From positions 322,830 to 386,829 of the forward strand of contig CACRSC010001925.1 in assembly GCA_902651635.1 (NCBI GenBank): a DNA stretch of 64,000 bases, written 5' to 3'. Position 1 is the first letter of the stretch. Every line of letters starts with the position of its first letter. Made by a program: the position numbers and the translations under genes. Positions 32,546-42,927 of this stretch are shown piece after piece. A model generated the notes under the pieces. The model worked only from the letters and a program-made list of their open reading frames with translations, made no database searches and was not told the origin of the DNA. The stretch is from Mastigamoeba balamuthi (lineage: Eukaryota; Evosea; Mastigamoebida; Mastigamoebidae).

Positions 32546-35346
32546 GGCGAGCGATGCGCTGACACACACACACAGGGCCGGATTCCCCGCTGCTGTGCTG
32601 TGGGCACAGGGCACGAAGTATCCTGTCAGGAATATCCGGTGATAAATATCTGCGCGTCCCACAGGGATAGTTCTAGTTTTTGCCCGGGGCTGCGATTACC
32701 ACAGGGATCAATTCAGGTGACACGGAAAAACCATCTGATGTACACCGGGCCCCTGAAGATCCCGTGATCCAGCCTGGTGGCACTACACGTGAAAGAGCAG
32801 GGAGCCCTCAGTGCGGCACACCCCCGTGACCTTGGCATTTATCTTGAGCACCCTCGGTGGTGGCTGAGCTGTAGTGCTCACGTGGCTTCCCTGATATCTG
32901 ATGGGCACTGCCCTCTCGCCAGACCTCTGCAGAACCCGCAAGGGGCCTCCACAGGAGTGCAATGTATGAGTGTTCATAACAAGGTTTTTTGCTTTTGGTA
33001 CAATTGGCTCAAATCCACATAAAAACTGCCACTCAGTTGTTTTCAGGAGGTGGCTTTGACTATGTGGCAGTTTGTGTTGTCAAAAGAGCAGTGATCCCTC
33101 CAAAATTCACACTCAAGACCCACATAAACAGTTCCTACTCTTCTACACAGTTATTCACTTGTATTTGATTGGATTGAACCTGACTGCACCATTAATGTCT
33201 TTACTGGCTCTGAAGAGGCAATTGCAGGGAGGAACATGACTTTGTCAGGGTGGAGTTTGTTTCTCTTCTTTGACAACCCAGATACAGTGTGCATCAAAAC
33301 GAGCTCCCTGGTCAGTGCTTTGAATCTAAATATGAAAAATGAAACTAATTTTGGGAATTGCATATAGAATTATAAATGCTGATCCCTTATGAATTTTATA
33401 TTCAAATTTTGATATTTCTCACAGATAATTGCTCAGAACTAAAAATGGTCCTCTCATAACAGCTCATTAGGGTATTGTGGTTTGTTCCAGTTCACGTGAA
33501 GGGCCCGCATATAGCTGTTACTACAGCTGCAAAGTACGTTGAAGTGGATACAAAAATAGCAAGGCATTAGTGGGATACTAGCTCCTGTGACTGGCCAGGC
33601 CCACATGGAGGAAGGAGAGTAATCACACAGAGTCAGAACACAAAGAAGCTTGATAAGATACAGAAATCTGTTTTGCATGAATCACGTCAAATACCAGGCA
33701 TACTCAAAGATCAGGGTATCTAGGTATCACTCTTAACAGTTTAGCTCAGAACAAAAGAAGTAGACCTAGAATATGTACAATCAAGTTTGAAATCACAATT
33801 TACCATAGAGCATGGGAAAGACGATTGCAGTTTGCTAAGGAGAACCAGATAAGGAATTGGAATAGTGTTCTTTAAATAGAAGAGGCAACAATTTGTATTG
33901 GTAGATGAACACGAAAGGTCTGGCATTGCAAAGAAGCCCGGTTTGTGCAAAGGTCTTTGAAATATGAAGGCAAGTTGAATGCGTGGGGCTGGTTTTCTAC
34001 GAAAAAAAACCAACAAATTTTCACAGAAAAACTCACTGAAGTTGGAATGTACCACATTTACATACACTACTACTTCCTTTGTCCAGAATGTTCTTTTGGA
34101 AAGAGATTCAGATATTGGTCTTTGCAGGAGGAGAATATCTTGCTGCAATGCAGTCAGATTTCTAAGAAGTAAAGAGAGAATTTAAGGTTATCTGCATCTC
34201 ATGACCAGCATGCAGTCCTGATCAAAAACTAATTGATAATGTTTCAGGACTTCTATAGGCCCGAATTTCGATGCGAGATCCTAGAAATAGCAATCAATTG
34301 GTACACACCATTTGCTGTTAGTGGATGAGGCTTGAAGTGAAGAGTATCATAAAATTTTGTGAATTCTGTTCCATGCTGTTTGTAGCAAGTGAAAAAGAGC
34401 AATGAAGACTTTTTAAATACTAGGGATCAGCATTCTTATATCTCTCTTTGAACCTGTCAACAAAGTTGGAATTGCAATCTTCAAACGAAAAATGTGACCA
34501 GGGAGATCGTTTTGATGGGCACTGTATGATGCACAACATGCTGGGTAACCCATTTCTCATCCATATGAGCCCACACACTGTTGCCTCCATTGAGCTGTTC
34601 AGGATTACTGAGAAGCCACTCTGCGAAAGAGACTTAAGATTCCATATGCTTCTTTGTCAGGATTGGAAGTACACACGGATTGAGCAGGCATGTCTAACAA
34701 TATGATAACAGCTTGCCATTTCATTTCATAACCAGTAAGCTGTGACTGGAGTCGGTATTGCCAGAGTCAAAGAGGACATGAAAACAAATAGAAATGGTTC
34801 ATATCACAAGGGACACAGAGGTATGACTTGAATTGCTCAGAAGATAAGAGCCTGCGCCAATTGTAAATCAGTGACGAGACCCCACAAGGAAGTCATCACC
34901 ATTGAGTTTGTCAGAGACGAGCTTCATGAGAACAGAGGGCAAAACTATGACACACTATCACCATCTCTTCAGTCTAGATAGGCACATAATGGTGGTGTTT
35001 TTCAGCATCAAAAATTCTGGCAGATTCGAAGACGAAGAAGCCGAACTCTTATTTCTCTGTTACAGTGGACACTTGAACGTTTCAGGCAGAGTCAAAAGAC
35101 GTGAGATGTACAGAGGATACTTATTCCTGGTCTTTTTTGTAGCCAAGAATGTTATATCAAGAATCAAATAGTTGTGACCGAATTCAACGAAATCATAACA
35201 AGTAACCTCCAAACTCTGGTACCCGGGAAATTCTTTTCGAAAGGGCAAGGAAAATTCCAGATTTGGTGGAAAGAAAAAAGAATGGTAACATTGAAGTTTT
35301 ATGATCATACAATCGTGGACAGAGGAAGTTTGCTTTCAGTGCACAC
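32546..35346. other. WDR6 upstream region and AT-rich, CpG-depleted island
   Basis: The first 100 bases are a GC-mixed leader with AATATCC and AAATATC words and CA repeats. From about 32700 the composition becomes AT-rich with very few CpG: three counted in 33001-33540. Open frames are short and show no family motif. No transposon ends or RNA genes were recognised. Confidence 0.65.
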
Positions 35347-35769
35347 TTGGCACTTATCAGAAATTGTAAAGCACTTCTAGTTTCAATTTTAAATTGTGCA
35401 TTGTCATTTGTGTCTACTGCCCATGCCTATGCTTGTGGAGGGCCGTGCGCTGCAGTTGCCGCCCCCTGTGACAGTGGAGGCCCGCAGCCTGTGGGAGGTG
35501 CAAGCATTGCAGCTGTTACAGCGCGGTCATTTATGCCTTTGCAAAGTTGCCCTTGCTACTTAACTCTGAACCGAGTCTGCACGGATTCTACACTAGACGC
35601 CGACCCCATCGTTCCCTTGGTCAGCGCTTGCGCCTGCAAAGGCTCGGCAATTGTATCGTGGGCTGGAATGAGTTTCCACGAGATTTGTGCGGCCCAAACC
35701 ATTTCCAATTTGTTCTCAAACTCCTTTTGTATTACGAGTGAAATACAGACCCATACGAAGCTGAAATAA
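35347..35769 (+). CDS. Candidate small secreted Cys-rich protein
   Basis: A single frame of 140 residues. The N-terminus looks like a signal peptide (KALLVSILNCALSFVSTAHA, then cleavage before YACGG). The mature part has ten or so cysteines (ACGGPC, PCD, SCPCYL, RVCTD, SACACKG, EICAA). It lies at the edge of an AT-rich island, in DNA with codon use much less GC-rich than neighbouring genes, and is convergent with the transmembrane PARP gene. It may be a real small gene or a chance frame; no homologue is recognised. Confidence 0.3.
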   Translation: MALIRNCKALLVSILNCALSFVSTAHAYACGGPCAAVAAPCDSGGPQPVGGASIAAVTARSFMPLQSCPCYLTLNRVCTDSTLDADPIVPLVSACACKGSAIVSWAGMSFHEICAAQTISNLFSNSFCITSEIQTHTKLK

Positions 35770-35809
35770 GAGCGTGTGGCACAGATGGTGGTCGAGGGCG
35801 GAAAGGGAA

Positions 35810-37877
35810 TCAGAGGCCCTCGTTAGCCCCCGTTCTCCTGTTGGTGATTGCCAGGACCTGCACCACATGCGTCGGGCACAGCTGCGTCTCGTCGAAGAAG
35901 AACCACTCAGCCCACTGCGGACTTGCGTGGCTGTCGTAGCCCGTCGTGGGTGGCACTGCAACCGCCACCGACTCTATGCAGGTAGCCAGAGCCAAGTTAA
36001 ACTCAGAGCAACTGGGAGTGTTGTTCTTACTCATGTGCAGAGTCCTCCCTGGCAGCGCCCTGAACATCACGATCTTGACACAGTCGCCCTGCATACAGCG
36101 GGATTTACACGCGGGCAAAGAGCAGGAAGGCGCACCTCGTTCACGGGGCAAGGAAGCTGGTGGCCATCAGACGCGACTCTGCAGTTGGAGTACTGCAGCG
36201 TGTACTCGACGAAGCGGCTGGGATAGACTCCACAGCGCGGGTCCTGTGCGTAAGTGAGGCTTGAAACGCGGTTCAAGAGCGTCTGGGCTGGGAGCAGAGG
36301 GCAGACGGACGCCGAAGAAGCCAGTGTCTGTCGAGTGCGAGGGGTTGAGGGGGTGGCCCACGCGCAGCAGGCCCTTGTCGCAGATGGGCCCCACGTTGCA
36401 CTCCCTTGTGCCGTGGAAGGCCACGCGCTCCTCCAGGGCCTCGCCCGTCCTCCGCAGCACGCCCGTCATGTGCCTTCGCCTCGCTTCGTACCACGACTCG
36501 AGCACGGGGTTGCGCACCTCCCACGCGGCCGTCACAACGAAGACGAGGGGCGGCTTGCCCTGCCGGATCCTGCTGGCTGTGTAGTCCTCGTGGTGCATCT
36601 GGTAGTACTGCCGGAACGACCGCTCGAACCCCACCAACTCCTTGCCGACCAGTGCCCTCTGCTCGGACACGAGCCGCACGCCCACGCCGAGCGTTGCACA
36701 GAGAGCTATGTGCCTCGGCTCAATTCTGGGCCCTTCGGGCACTGCTCGGAGCTCCTCCAGCAGCGTGCCGATCGTTGCCTCTTTGCTGTGCGCTCGTATG
36801 ACGAGCAGGTCTTTGTGCGCCGGAGAGCACTTGATGCACTTGGCGCAGGATGTCACATACTTGGCGCGCCTCAGAGCGCAGACCAAGGCAACGAGCAGCA
36901 CCGCGGCCACGACGCAGCAGACAAGAAGAGCGATCGCAGTCACGCTGAGGCCACCTCTGTGTGCTGTCGCTACGCGCCTCGACGACGACGACGACGACAT
37001 GCCGTGCGCTGCAGAGCTGCAGCACTCGGAGCTCTGCTGCGTAGGCGGCGGATGCCGAGGCTGCCCAACCATGACGACGGTTGCAGAGAGCACTGGAGAC
37101 AGGCGGCGCACGGCGCTCTGGGCAGACGTCACCACAGCGACGCTGGGCACGGAGGCCGATCCGCTGCCGACGAAGACGACGAGGCCGGCGTCGACGTCTG
37201 CCAGCGCGAACTGCCCGACGCTAACGCTGGGCGACGACGTGAGCGCGAAGTGTCCACGCACCACGGGCCCCACGACGCGCACAGAGGCCTCGTGCAGCGT
37301 TTCTACCGCTTCCGCGCCTCGGGGCTCCACAGACTCCGTCAGCTGCCGGACGCGNCCCTGCGTTGAAGTCCGTGTCGTGCGCGCAGAGCAGCGGGGCCCC
37401 GCACCAGCCCGCCTTGCTCACCAGCGAGGTCTCCGAGAACGGGCTGCGCCTGAGGACGCACTGGCCTGTGTTCGGGAGCAGAGAGATGCCCGTGCACTCG
37501 GCGTTGCGCAGGCAGGCTGCCACGCAGGCCCTGTCGGTGGTGGCGTTCTCGAGGACCACGATGTCGCCGGCGAAGTTGTAGTCGGTGTTGGGCAGGCAGT
37601 AGACCGGCGCCGAGCAGAGGCCGCTGTAGGGCATCAGGGACAGCCGGTCCAGCTGACCCCGCCACATGGTGCAGGTCCCGCCCCCGTACGAGTACCCCGT
37701 GCACTGGCTGGTCGTGAGGCAGAGGACCTGGCACTGGACGGCGCTCGGCGACGCCTGGGCGGACCACGCGTGGCTCGTTCTGCTGCTGCTGTCGAAGCAC
37801 GTGTTCTCGAAGCAGCTCGCTGACGGGGCTGCAGCTGCGCACAGCACCAGTGCCGACAGCGCAGCTAAACGGTGCAT
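35810..37877 (-). CDS. Receptor-like transmembrane PARP (ADP-ribosyltransferase)
   Basis: The start Met at 37877 begins a signal peptide (MHRLAALSALVLCAAAAPSA). The ectodomain has at least two PAN/apple-like modules with C-x3-C-x5-C spacing (CQVLCLTTSQC...TCTMW; CVAACLRNAEC...QCVLRR). After an uncertain join at the N (37355) come about 100 further extracellular residues, then one transmembrane helix (VTAIALLVCCVVAAVLLVAL) and a Cys-rich juxtamembrane stretch. The cytoplasmic C-terminus is a PARP catalytic domain. ERVAFHGTRE carries the H of the H-Y-E triad, CGVYPSRFVEYT (after a GTCCGT-donor intron) the Y, CVKIVMFRALPGRTLHM the core strand, and YDSHASPQWAEWFFFDETQ the E, ending CPTHVVQVLAI. 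All three triad positions appear retained, so the enzyme could transfer ADP-ribose from NAD+ at the cytoplasmic face. The stop is at 35810. Frame continuity across the N is not proven. Confidence 0.75.
37355..37355. other. Single-N contig join inside PARP receptor ectodomain
   Basis: One N interrupts the coding region between the second apple-like module and the membrane-proximal ectodomain. Unlike the other joins I see no flanking repeat, so sequence may be missing here. Confidence 0.8.
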
Positions 37878-38633
37878 TTGCGTGGCACCTCGCCTGCTGT
37901 GTGGTAATCGACCGGTTAACAGGGGGGGAACTGTACGATATTGACTTTCAAAAAAAGGGTGGAATCTGACGTCATGATACATGGGTTATCAAAACAGTCC
38001 TAGACAGGCGCGCGCGCGAGAGGGGCTGCGCACCAACGGAGCACCGCGGGGGGGCGCAGGGGCGAGAGGCTCTGGGCAGGGAATGTGTGGGCCACACTGC
38101 ACGGTGGTGGCGTGCTGGCTCCAGGCGCGGAGGACAGTGCAGCTGTGGCAAGTCCCAGGCCCGCAAACTGCCAACACCTCCTCCGAGGCACGCGGGACCC
38201 GCTGCAGCGCGTGTGTCCCACCACCGAGAGGCGCTTGCTTCCTGTGGGGTGCTGAATCTGACTGACAGAAATCTAGATTCTGCTGGCTCAGTTTTCTATT
38301 CTGATATCTGACGAAAACAGAACACAGAAGGGCGCACCTAGCAGACGAGAGCCATCCTCCCAAAGACTCAGTATGGCAATAAGGGGGCCATGAAGTCGAC
38401 GGAGAGAGTTTTCTCGGCGGGCGGGTTTATTCGCAAGTGTCTCGGCGCGCTGACTGAAATATTACAGGACCATGAATCCATACTGGCCATCGAGGCAGAT
38501 TCCCGAGGGGGGTCAGCAATCCGGTGATCTGGGGCAGGAAAAGAATCAGAATCAAGCGGAGAAATCAAACAGATATTTCTCGCGCACCCGGCTCTGCTGA
38601 GCGACTACGGGGCAGTCAGTGTGCGGTCCCCTG
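37878..38633. promoter_or_regulatory. Divergent promoter interval, PARP receptor / NT-C2 protein
   Basis: 756 bases without a supported gene. It contains TGATATCTGA at 38302-38311 (a GATATC palindrome) and GC-rich stretches with only short open frames. Confidence 0.35.
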
Positions 38634-41600
38634 ATGTTCTCGGGGCTCCCCAAGCGCGAGTACTCGTTCCGCCTGTGGTTCGCCTCGGCCGCCACCAGCG
38701 CCCCCGCCGTCCGCGAGGGCCCGTGGCTCAGCTGGGCCCTCGCTGCCTCGCCCGGGCTCTTCCCGGTCGGCCGTGCCAGCGGCTGCGTCGCCCTCGCTCT
38801 GCCCCCCGCGCCCGCCGCCTCGGACACCTTCGCCTGCGCAGTCGTCGGCTGCGGCCCCGCCCCGCTGCTCCTCGAGCTGTGCGTGGGCAGCGCCGGGCAG
38901 CGCGTCGTCGCTGGGAGGGCGTCGATCGGTGCGCATCGAGCTGAGCGGTTTTCAAGCGTCGCCCCCCGTTTTTCGTCCGATTCTGGGGGGAGTGGGGGGG
39001 ACCTACCCCACCCAATCAGTGTCCGATGCGGTTTGCCCACACTCGTGATCGCAGTGTGCTTCTGAAGGCGGGTGGTTTTTTGTTTAGTGACTCAGGCAAG
39101 TGATTTTGGCCCACAGAACTCAACAAATGCCGCCCAGTCCACGGGGGCTCCTGTTTCCCCTCTCGCCACCATCGCCGCCTGCTCGCGCGTTGGACCTCTG
39201 CGCTCAAGTGTTTATTCACAAATAGGACAGCTCGTTGGGGCACTTGCTTTCCATGATAAACGGCGCTCGCATAACAACAATTCACCACAAACTCGGGACG
39301 TGCGCGAGCAGACCTGGCGGCCGTTGTCGCGCGGGTGGACGAGGGCACCGAGGAGGAGCTCAGCATCGCGATGGACCCCGCCGGCCCCGAGGCCTGCGGG
39401 CAGGCGACCGTCACTGTGGTCGTCGTGCACGAGCTGCTCTCGCTGACCTTCGACGAGGAGCCCGAGGACGCCGACCGCGAGCTCGCGGAGCTCAGGGCGC
39501 AGGAGGCGGCCACGCGGTCGCCCGCCTACCTGCGCCTGCCGGCCCCGCTGCTCGCCCCGCCGCCCGAGGCCGCCGCGACGCCGACGGCGCTGCGGGAGGC
39601 CACGTCGGAGCAGCAGAGGCAGCGCGAGTTCGAGCGCTCCGAGCTCGTCTCGTACATCCACAACATCACCGAGAGGCTCGAGGACGCCTGCGTCGCCCTC
39701 AGACACGCCGGCAAGGCTCCCACCACCCTCCCTTCGAGCGAAACGCGCTGAGAACCGTGGCCCGCAGAGACGTCGAGGAGGAGGACGGAGAAGATGGCCA
39801 CGGTGGTCCGGGGGCTCACGAGGGCCCCGAGGTGGAGGGCGCGCGAGTGCAGGACGTGCGCGGCTCTGCGCGAGCAGGCCGAGCAGGACAGGAAAGCCTT
39901 CGGCGAGCTGGCGGCCGAGAACGCGCGCCTGCGCGAGGACAGCGAGTCGCGGCTGCGCAGGTGCATCCAGCTGGTCCGAAACCGCTGCCAGACCCGCTGG
40001 GCGCCCGTCGTGATAACCCGTCGGCCCCGTGCAGGAGAAGGAGAAGGCGCTCGCAGAGGTGGCCGCCTCGACGGCGACCGCGGAGAGGGACTGGGCGCGC
40101 GAGAAGCTGCAAGACTCGTGGGTGAGCCGCTCCTCTCTTCCGCCGGGTTCTCGCCGTGTCTCACAAGCCGTCATCCAACAGGCGAACATCGGGATCACTG
40201 CGCTGGCCGAGCTGACCGCGACGCGTCAGAAGCTCGCCGAGACCACTGTGCGGGCGCAGGCCGCGGAGCTGCAGTGCAGAAAGATCGCCGAGGCCCTGGA
40301 GGACTGCCTCAACGCCTCGAGCAGGGAGCGCGAGGCCTTCGCGTCGAAGCTCGGCCAGCTCGTACGTACCCACAGACGACACCGCGCCGCAGGCCGCTCA
40401 ACGCGCTGGGCGGGCCCCAAGGCGACCGAGACGTCGGAGAGGGCCACGAGGCGGTACGCCGAGCTGGACAGCAGCGCCGAGGCGGAGGTGAGCAGGCTGC
40501 GGGCGCAGGCGGCGGTGTCGCAGAGCCTCGTCGAGGACCTCGTGGGCGAGGCGCACGGCCTCATCGAGTGGCAGCCCATCGACTCGGACCCCAGCGACGC
40601 CGAGGGGCCCGCGCCCGACGACGCCAGCGCAGCTCCGCTGCCCTCGGCCGGCGGTCGGGCGCCGCGGGGCCTGCGCGATGCTGGCCGCGAGCCGCCCGAG
40701 GCCACGCGGGAGGGCTGCTGCTCGTACAGCGAGGCGCTGAGCGCAGTGCAGCTGCTGGGGCGGCTCGTGACGTGCGCGCTCGAGAGCAGGTTCAGGGGGG
40801 ACGGCAAGCCCGAGGCCGCGCAGCTGTGCTGCGAGCTGGTCGTGTCGCTGCAGTGCGCGGGGCTGCGCGCGCCGGTACTGCGCCTGCTGCAGTCGACGGT
40901 CGAGGAGGCGACCAAGGCCGAGCGCTCGTGCGGCATCCGGACGAGCGCCTACTGGATGGTGACCGTCTGGCACGTCATCCGCGACCTGACGGCGATGCTG
41001 CCGCACGGGTGCAGCGACGGCGACTCGAGCGGCGACGACGGCGACGGCGGCGACGGGAGCAGCGCGCCGCAGCACGCCGAGTTCTTCCGCGGGCTCGCGG
41101 GGCTCCTGCAGCGGCTGTTCGCCGAGACGATGGGCGGCATCAGCGGGCCGCTGGCGCGCGCGATGACGACGTTCGAGCAGGTCGAGTGCTCCGTGTCGGC
41201 CATCGAGCAGTTCGTGCGCGACTCGGTGCGGGCGCTGGTCGAGTGCCGTGTGCCCGAGCAGCTGCAGCGCGAGGTGTCGAGCGCCCTGCGGCTCTTCATC
41301 GACGCGTCTCTGTTCAACGCGGTTCTCGGCAGTCCGCAGGCGTGCACGTGCGGCGGGGGCCAGAGGCTCAAGGCCGTCATCGCGACGCTCGAGGAGTTCC
41401 TCGAGGAGGGCCTAAGCTCGTTCGCCAGTGTCGCGGCGACGCTCGTGAGGTCGTCACAGCTGGCAAGCCTCCTGATCTCGCTTGGGTCCTCCGCCGAGCT
41501 GCTTCTCGACGAGTGCTTTGTGCGCTCGGCCTTCTCTCAGCTCAACAGCAGGCAGATCCTCCACGTGGTGCAGGCGTTCCAGAGAGGGTGCGTGGCCGGG

Positions 41601-41768
41601 CCACGACGTCCCTCATCTTCCACCGACTCACAGGCGGGCAAACCACGTAACAACAGAGAGGATGGGCAGAGCGTAAGCGCAGAGGTTTTGAGTGTGGTGA
41701 CGGAGCGAGGAGCGTCATCTGGAGAGATGTCACTACGCCTGGACACGATGTACTGTTTCAAGGCCTAG
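38634..41768 (+). CDS. NT-C2, coiled-coil, DIL-like protein
   Basis: Met38634 begins MFSGLPKREYSFRLWFASAA, an N-terminal C2 (NT-C2) fold. A long intron (about 38930-39319) splits it; the join gives GRASIDLAAVVARVDEGTEE and ATVTVVVVHELLSLTF, as in NT-C2 domains of EEIG1/EHBP1-type proteins. Coiled-coil exons follow (CAALREQAEQDRKAFGELAA; EKEKALAEVAASTATAERD; QKLAETTVRAQAAELQCRK). The C-terminal 400 residues resemble a dilute (DIL) cargo domain: TSAYWMVTVWHVIRDLTAML, FFRGLAGLLQRLFAETMGGI, LRLFIDASLFNAVLGSPQAC, LKAVIATLEEFLEEG and RQILHVVQAFQ. Proteins with NT-C2 plus DIL-like ends act in membrane or actin traffic; the exact partner is unknown. Intron 39711-39767 is GC-AG (donor GCAAGG): no GT lies before the acceptor. 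The last exon may splice at 41591 and end near 41676 instead of 41768. Confidence 0.72.
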
Positions 41769-41882
41769 GAGGCAACAAGTGCCAGGCGCCGTTTCCGCAG
41801 CGGCTCAGTCGCGGGTGCTGAAACGTTATCGGTTTTATTCGCAACTAGTTAGGTAGCCCCTTTCATAGGACGACGGGAGGTG

Positions 41883-42896
41883 CTATCTTCCTGTCTTGGA
41901 CGACGCCCTGGCCATCTGCGTCTCCACAGCTGCCATGAGATCCGATAGCTCTCTGCGGTACTGAGCAATCTGTGCTGTGCGGCTGGCCAGCTGCTGCTCG
42001 TAGTACTTGCGCGAGCTCGCCAAAGTCGTCTCGCGCTCCCTGAGTACCGCCACGTACCTCGCCTCCACCTCCGCGACCCTCTCCTCCAGCGCCTCAAACT
42101 CTTTCGCGCCCTGTGGACAGTGTAATCAGCACGACTGATCGTCCCAGTCGCCGCAGAATTAGGTAGTCACCGGAGGCTTCGGAATCCTCGCTGTCATCTC
42201 TCGCAGCGACGTGGCCTGCGACTTGAGGATCTCTATCTGCGTGTCCTTGCCGAGTATGGAATTCTGCAGCTCTCGTATCGTGGCTGTTCAGCGGCAACAT
42301 TTGCCGTGTTGGTCAAAATTGAGAGTTGCAAAAACGAAGTCAAAAGTGCGGCACGTACCTTCCTGGTTCTCAGCACGCCCCTTGGCCGTGTCGAGCTCGC
42401 GCGTGACGGCGGCGTTCTGCATGTCCATGGCCATGATCTGCCGCTGCGCCGCCTGCAGCGACCCCGTCGCGGACGCGAGCTTGGCTTCATGCTCCCTCGC
42501 AGCCTCCTCGAGCGACCTCACCCTCCGCTCGAGCTCCGCGCGCACGGCCCCCGCCTCCCGTGCGTCGGCCACGGCCCTCTCGACCTGCCGCCTCTGCGCC
42601 TCGCGCTCCGACTCGGCAAACGCCCTGGCGAGCTCCTCCTGGCGCTTGTACTGCGCCGCGAGCCTCTCGAGCTCTTGTGCGTGCGCGCCGCGGGCGCTGT
42701 CGAGACGGGCGGCCGAGTCGCTCTGGATCTGCTTGACGAGCTCGCTGGTGCTCCGCTGCAGCACGTCCATCGACAGCTTGCTCGCCTGCAGCTCCGCGCG
42801 CAGCGTCTGCACGCTGGCCACGAGCTCCGCGCGGGCCCTGGAGTCCTCTTCCTGCCGGGCCGTCAGCATCTGCTGCAGCTGCTTGTGCCTCTCGTC

Positions 42897-42927
<31 letters not shown>

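Noticed and set aside
33000-35300. Transposon remnants in the AT-rich island
   Set aside because: I saw no reverse transcriptase, integrase or transposase motif and no paired terminal repeats; only composition is unusual.
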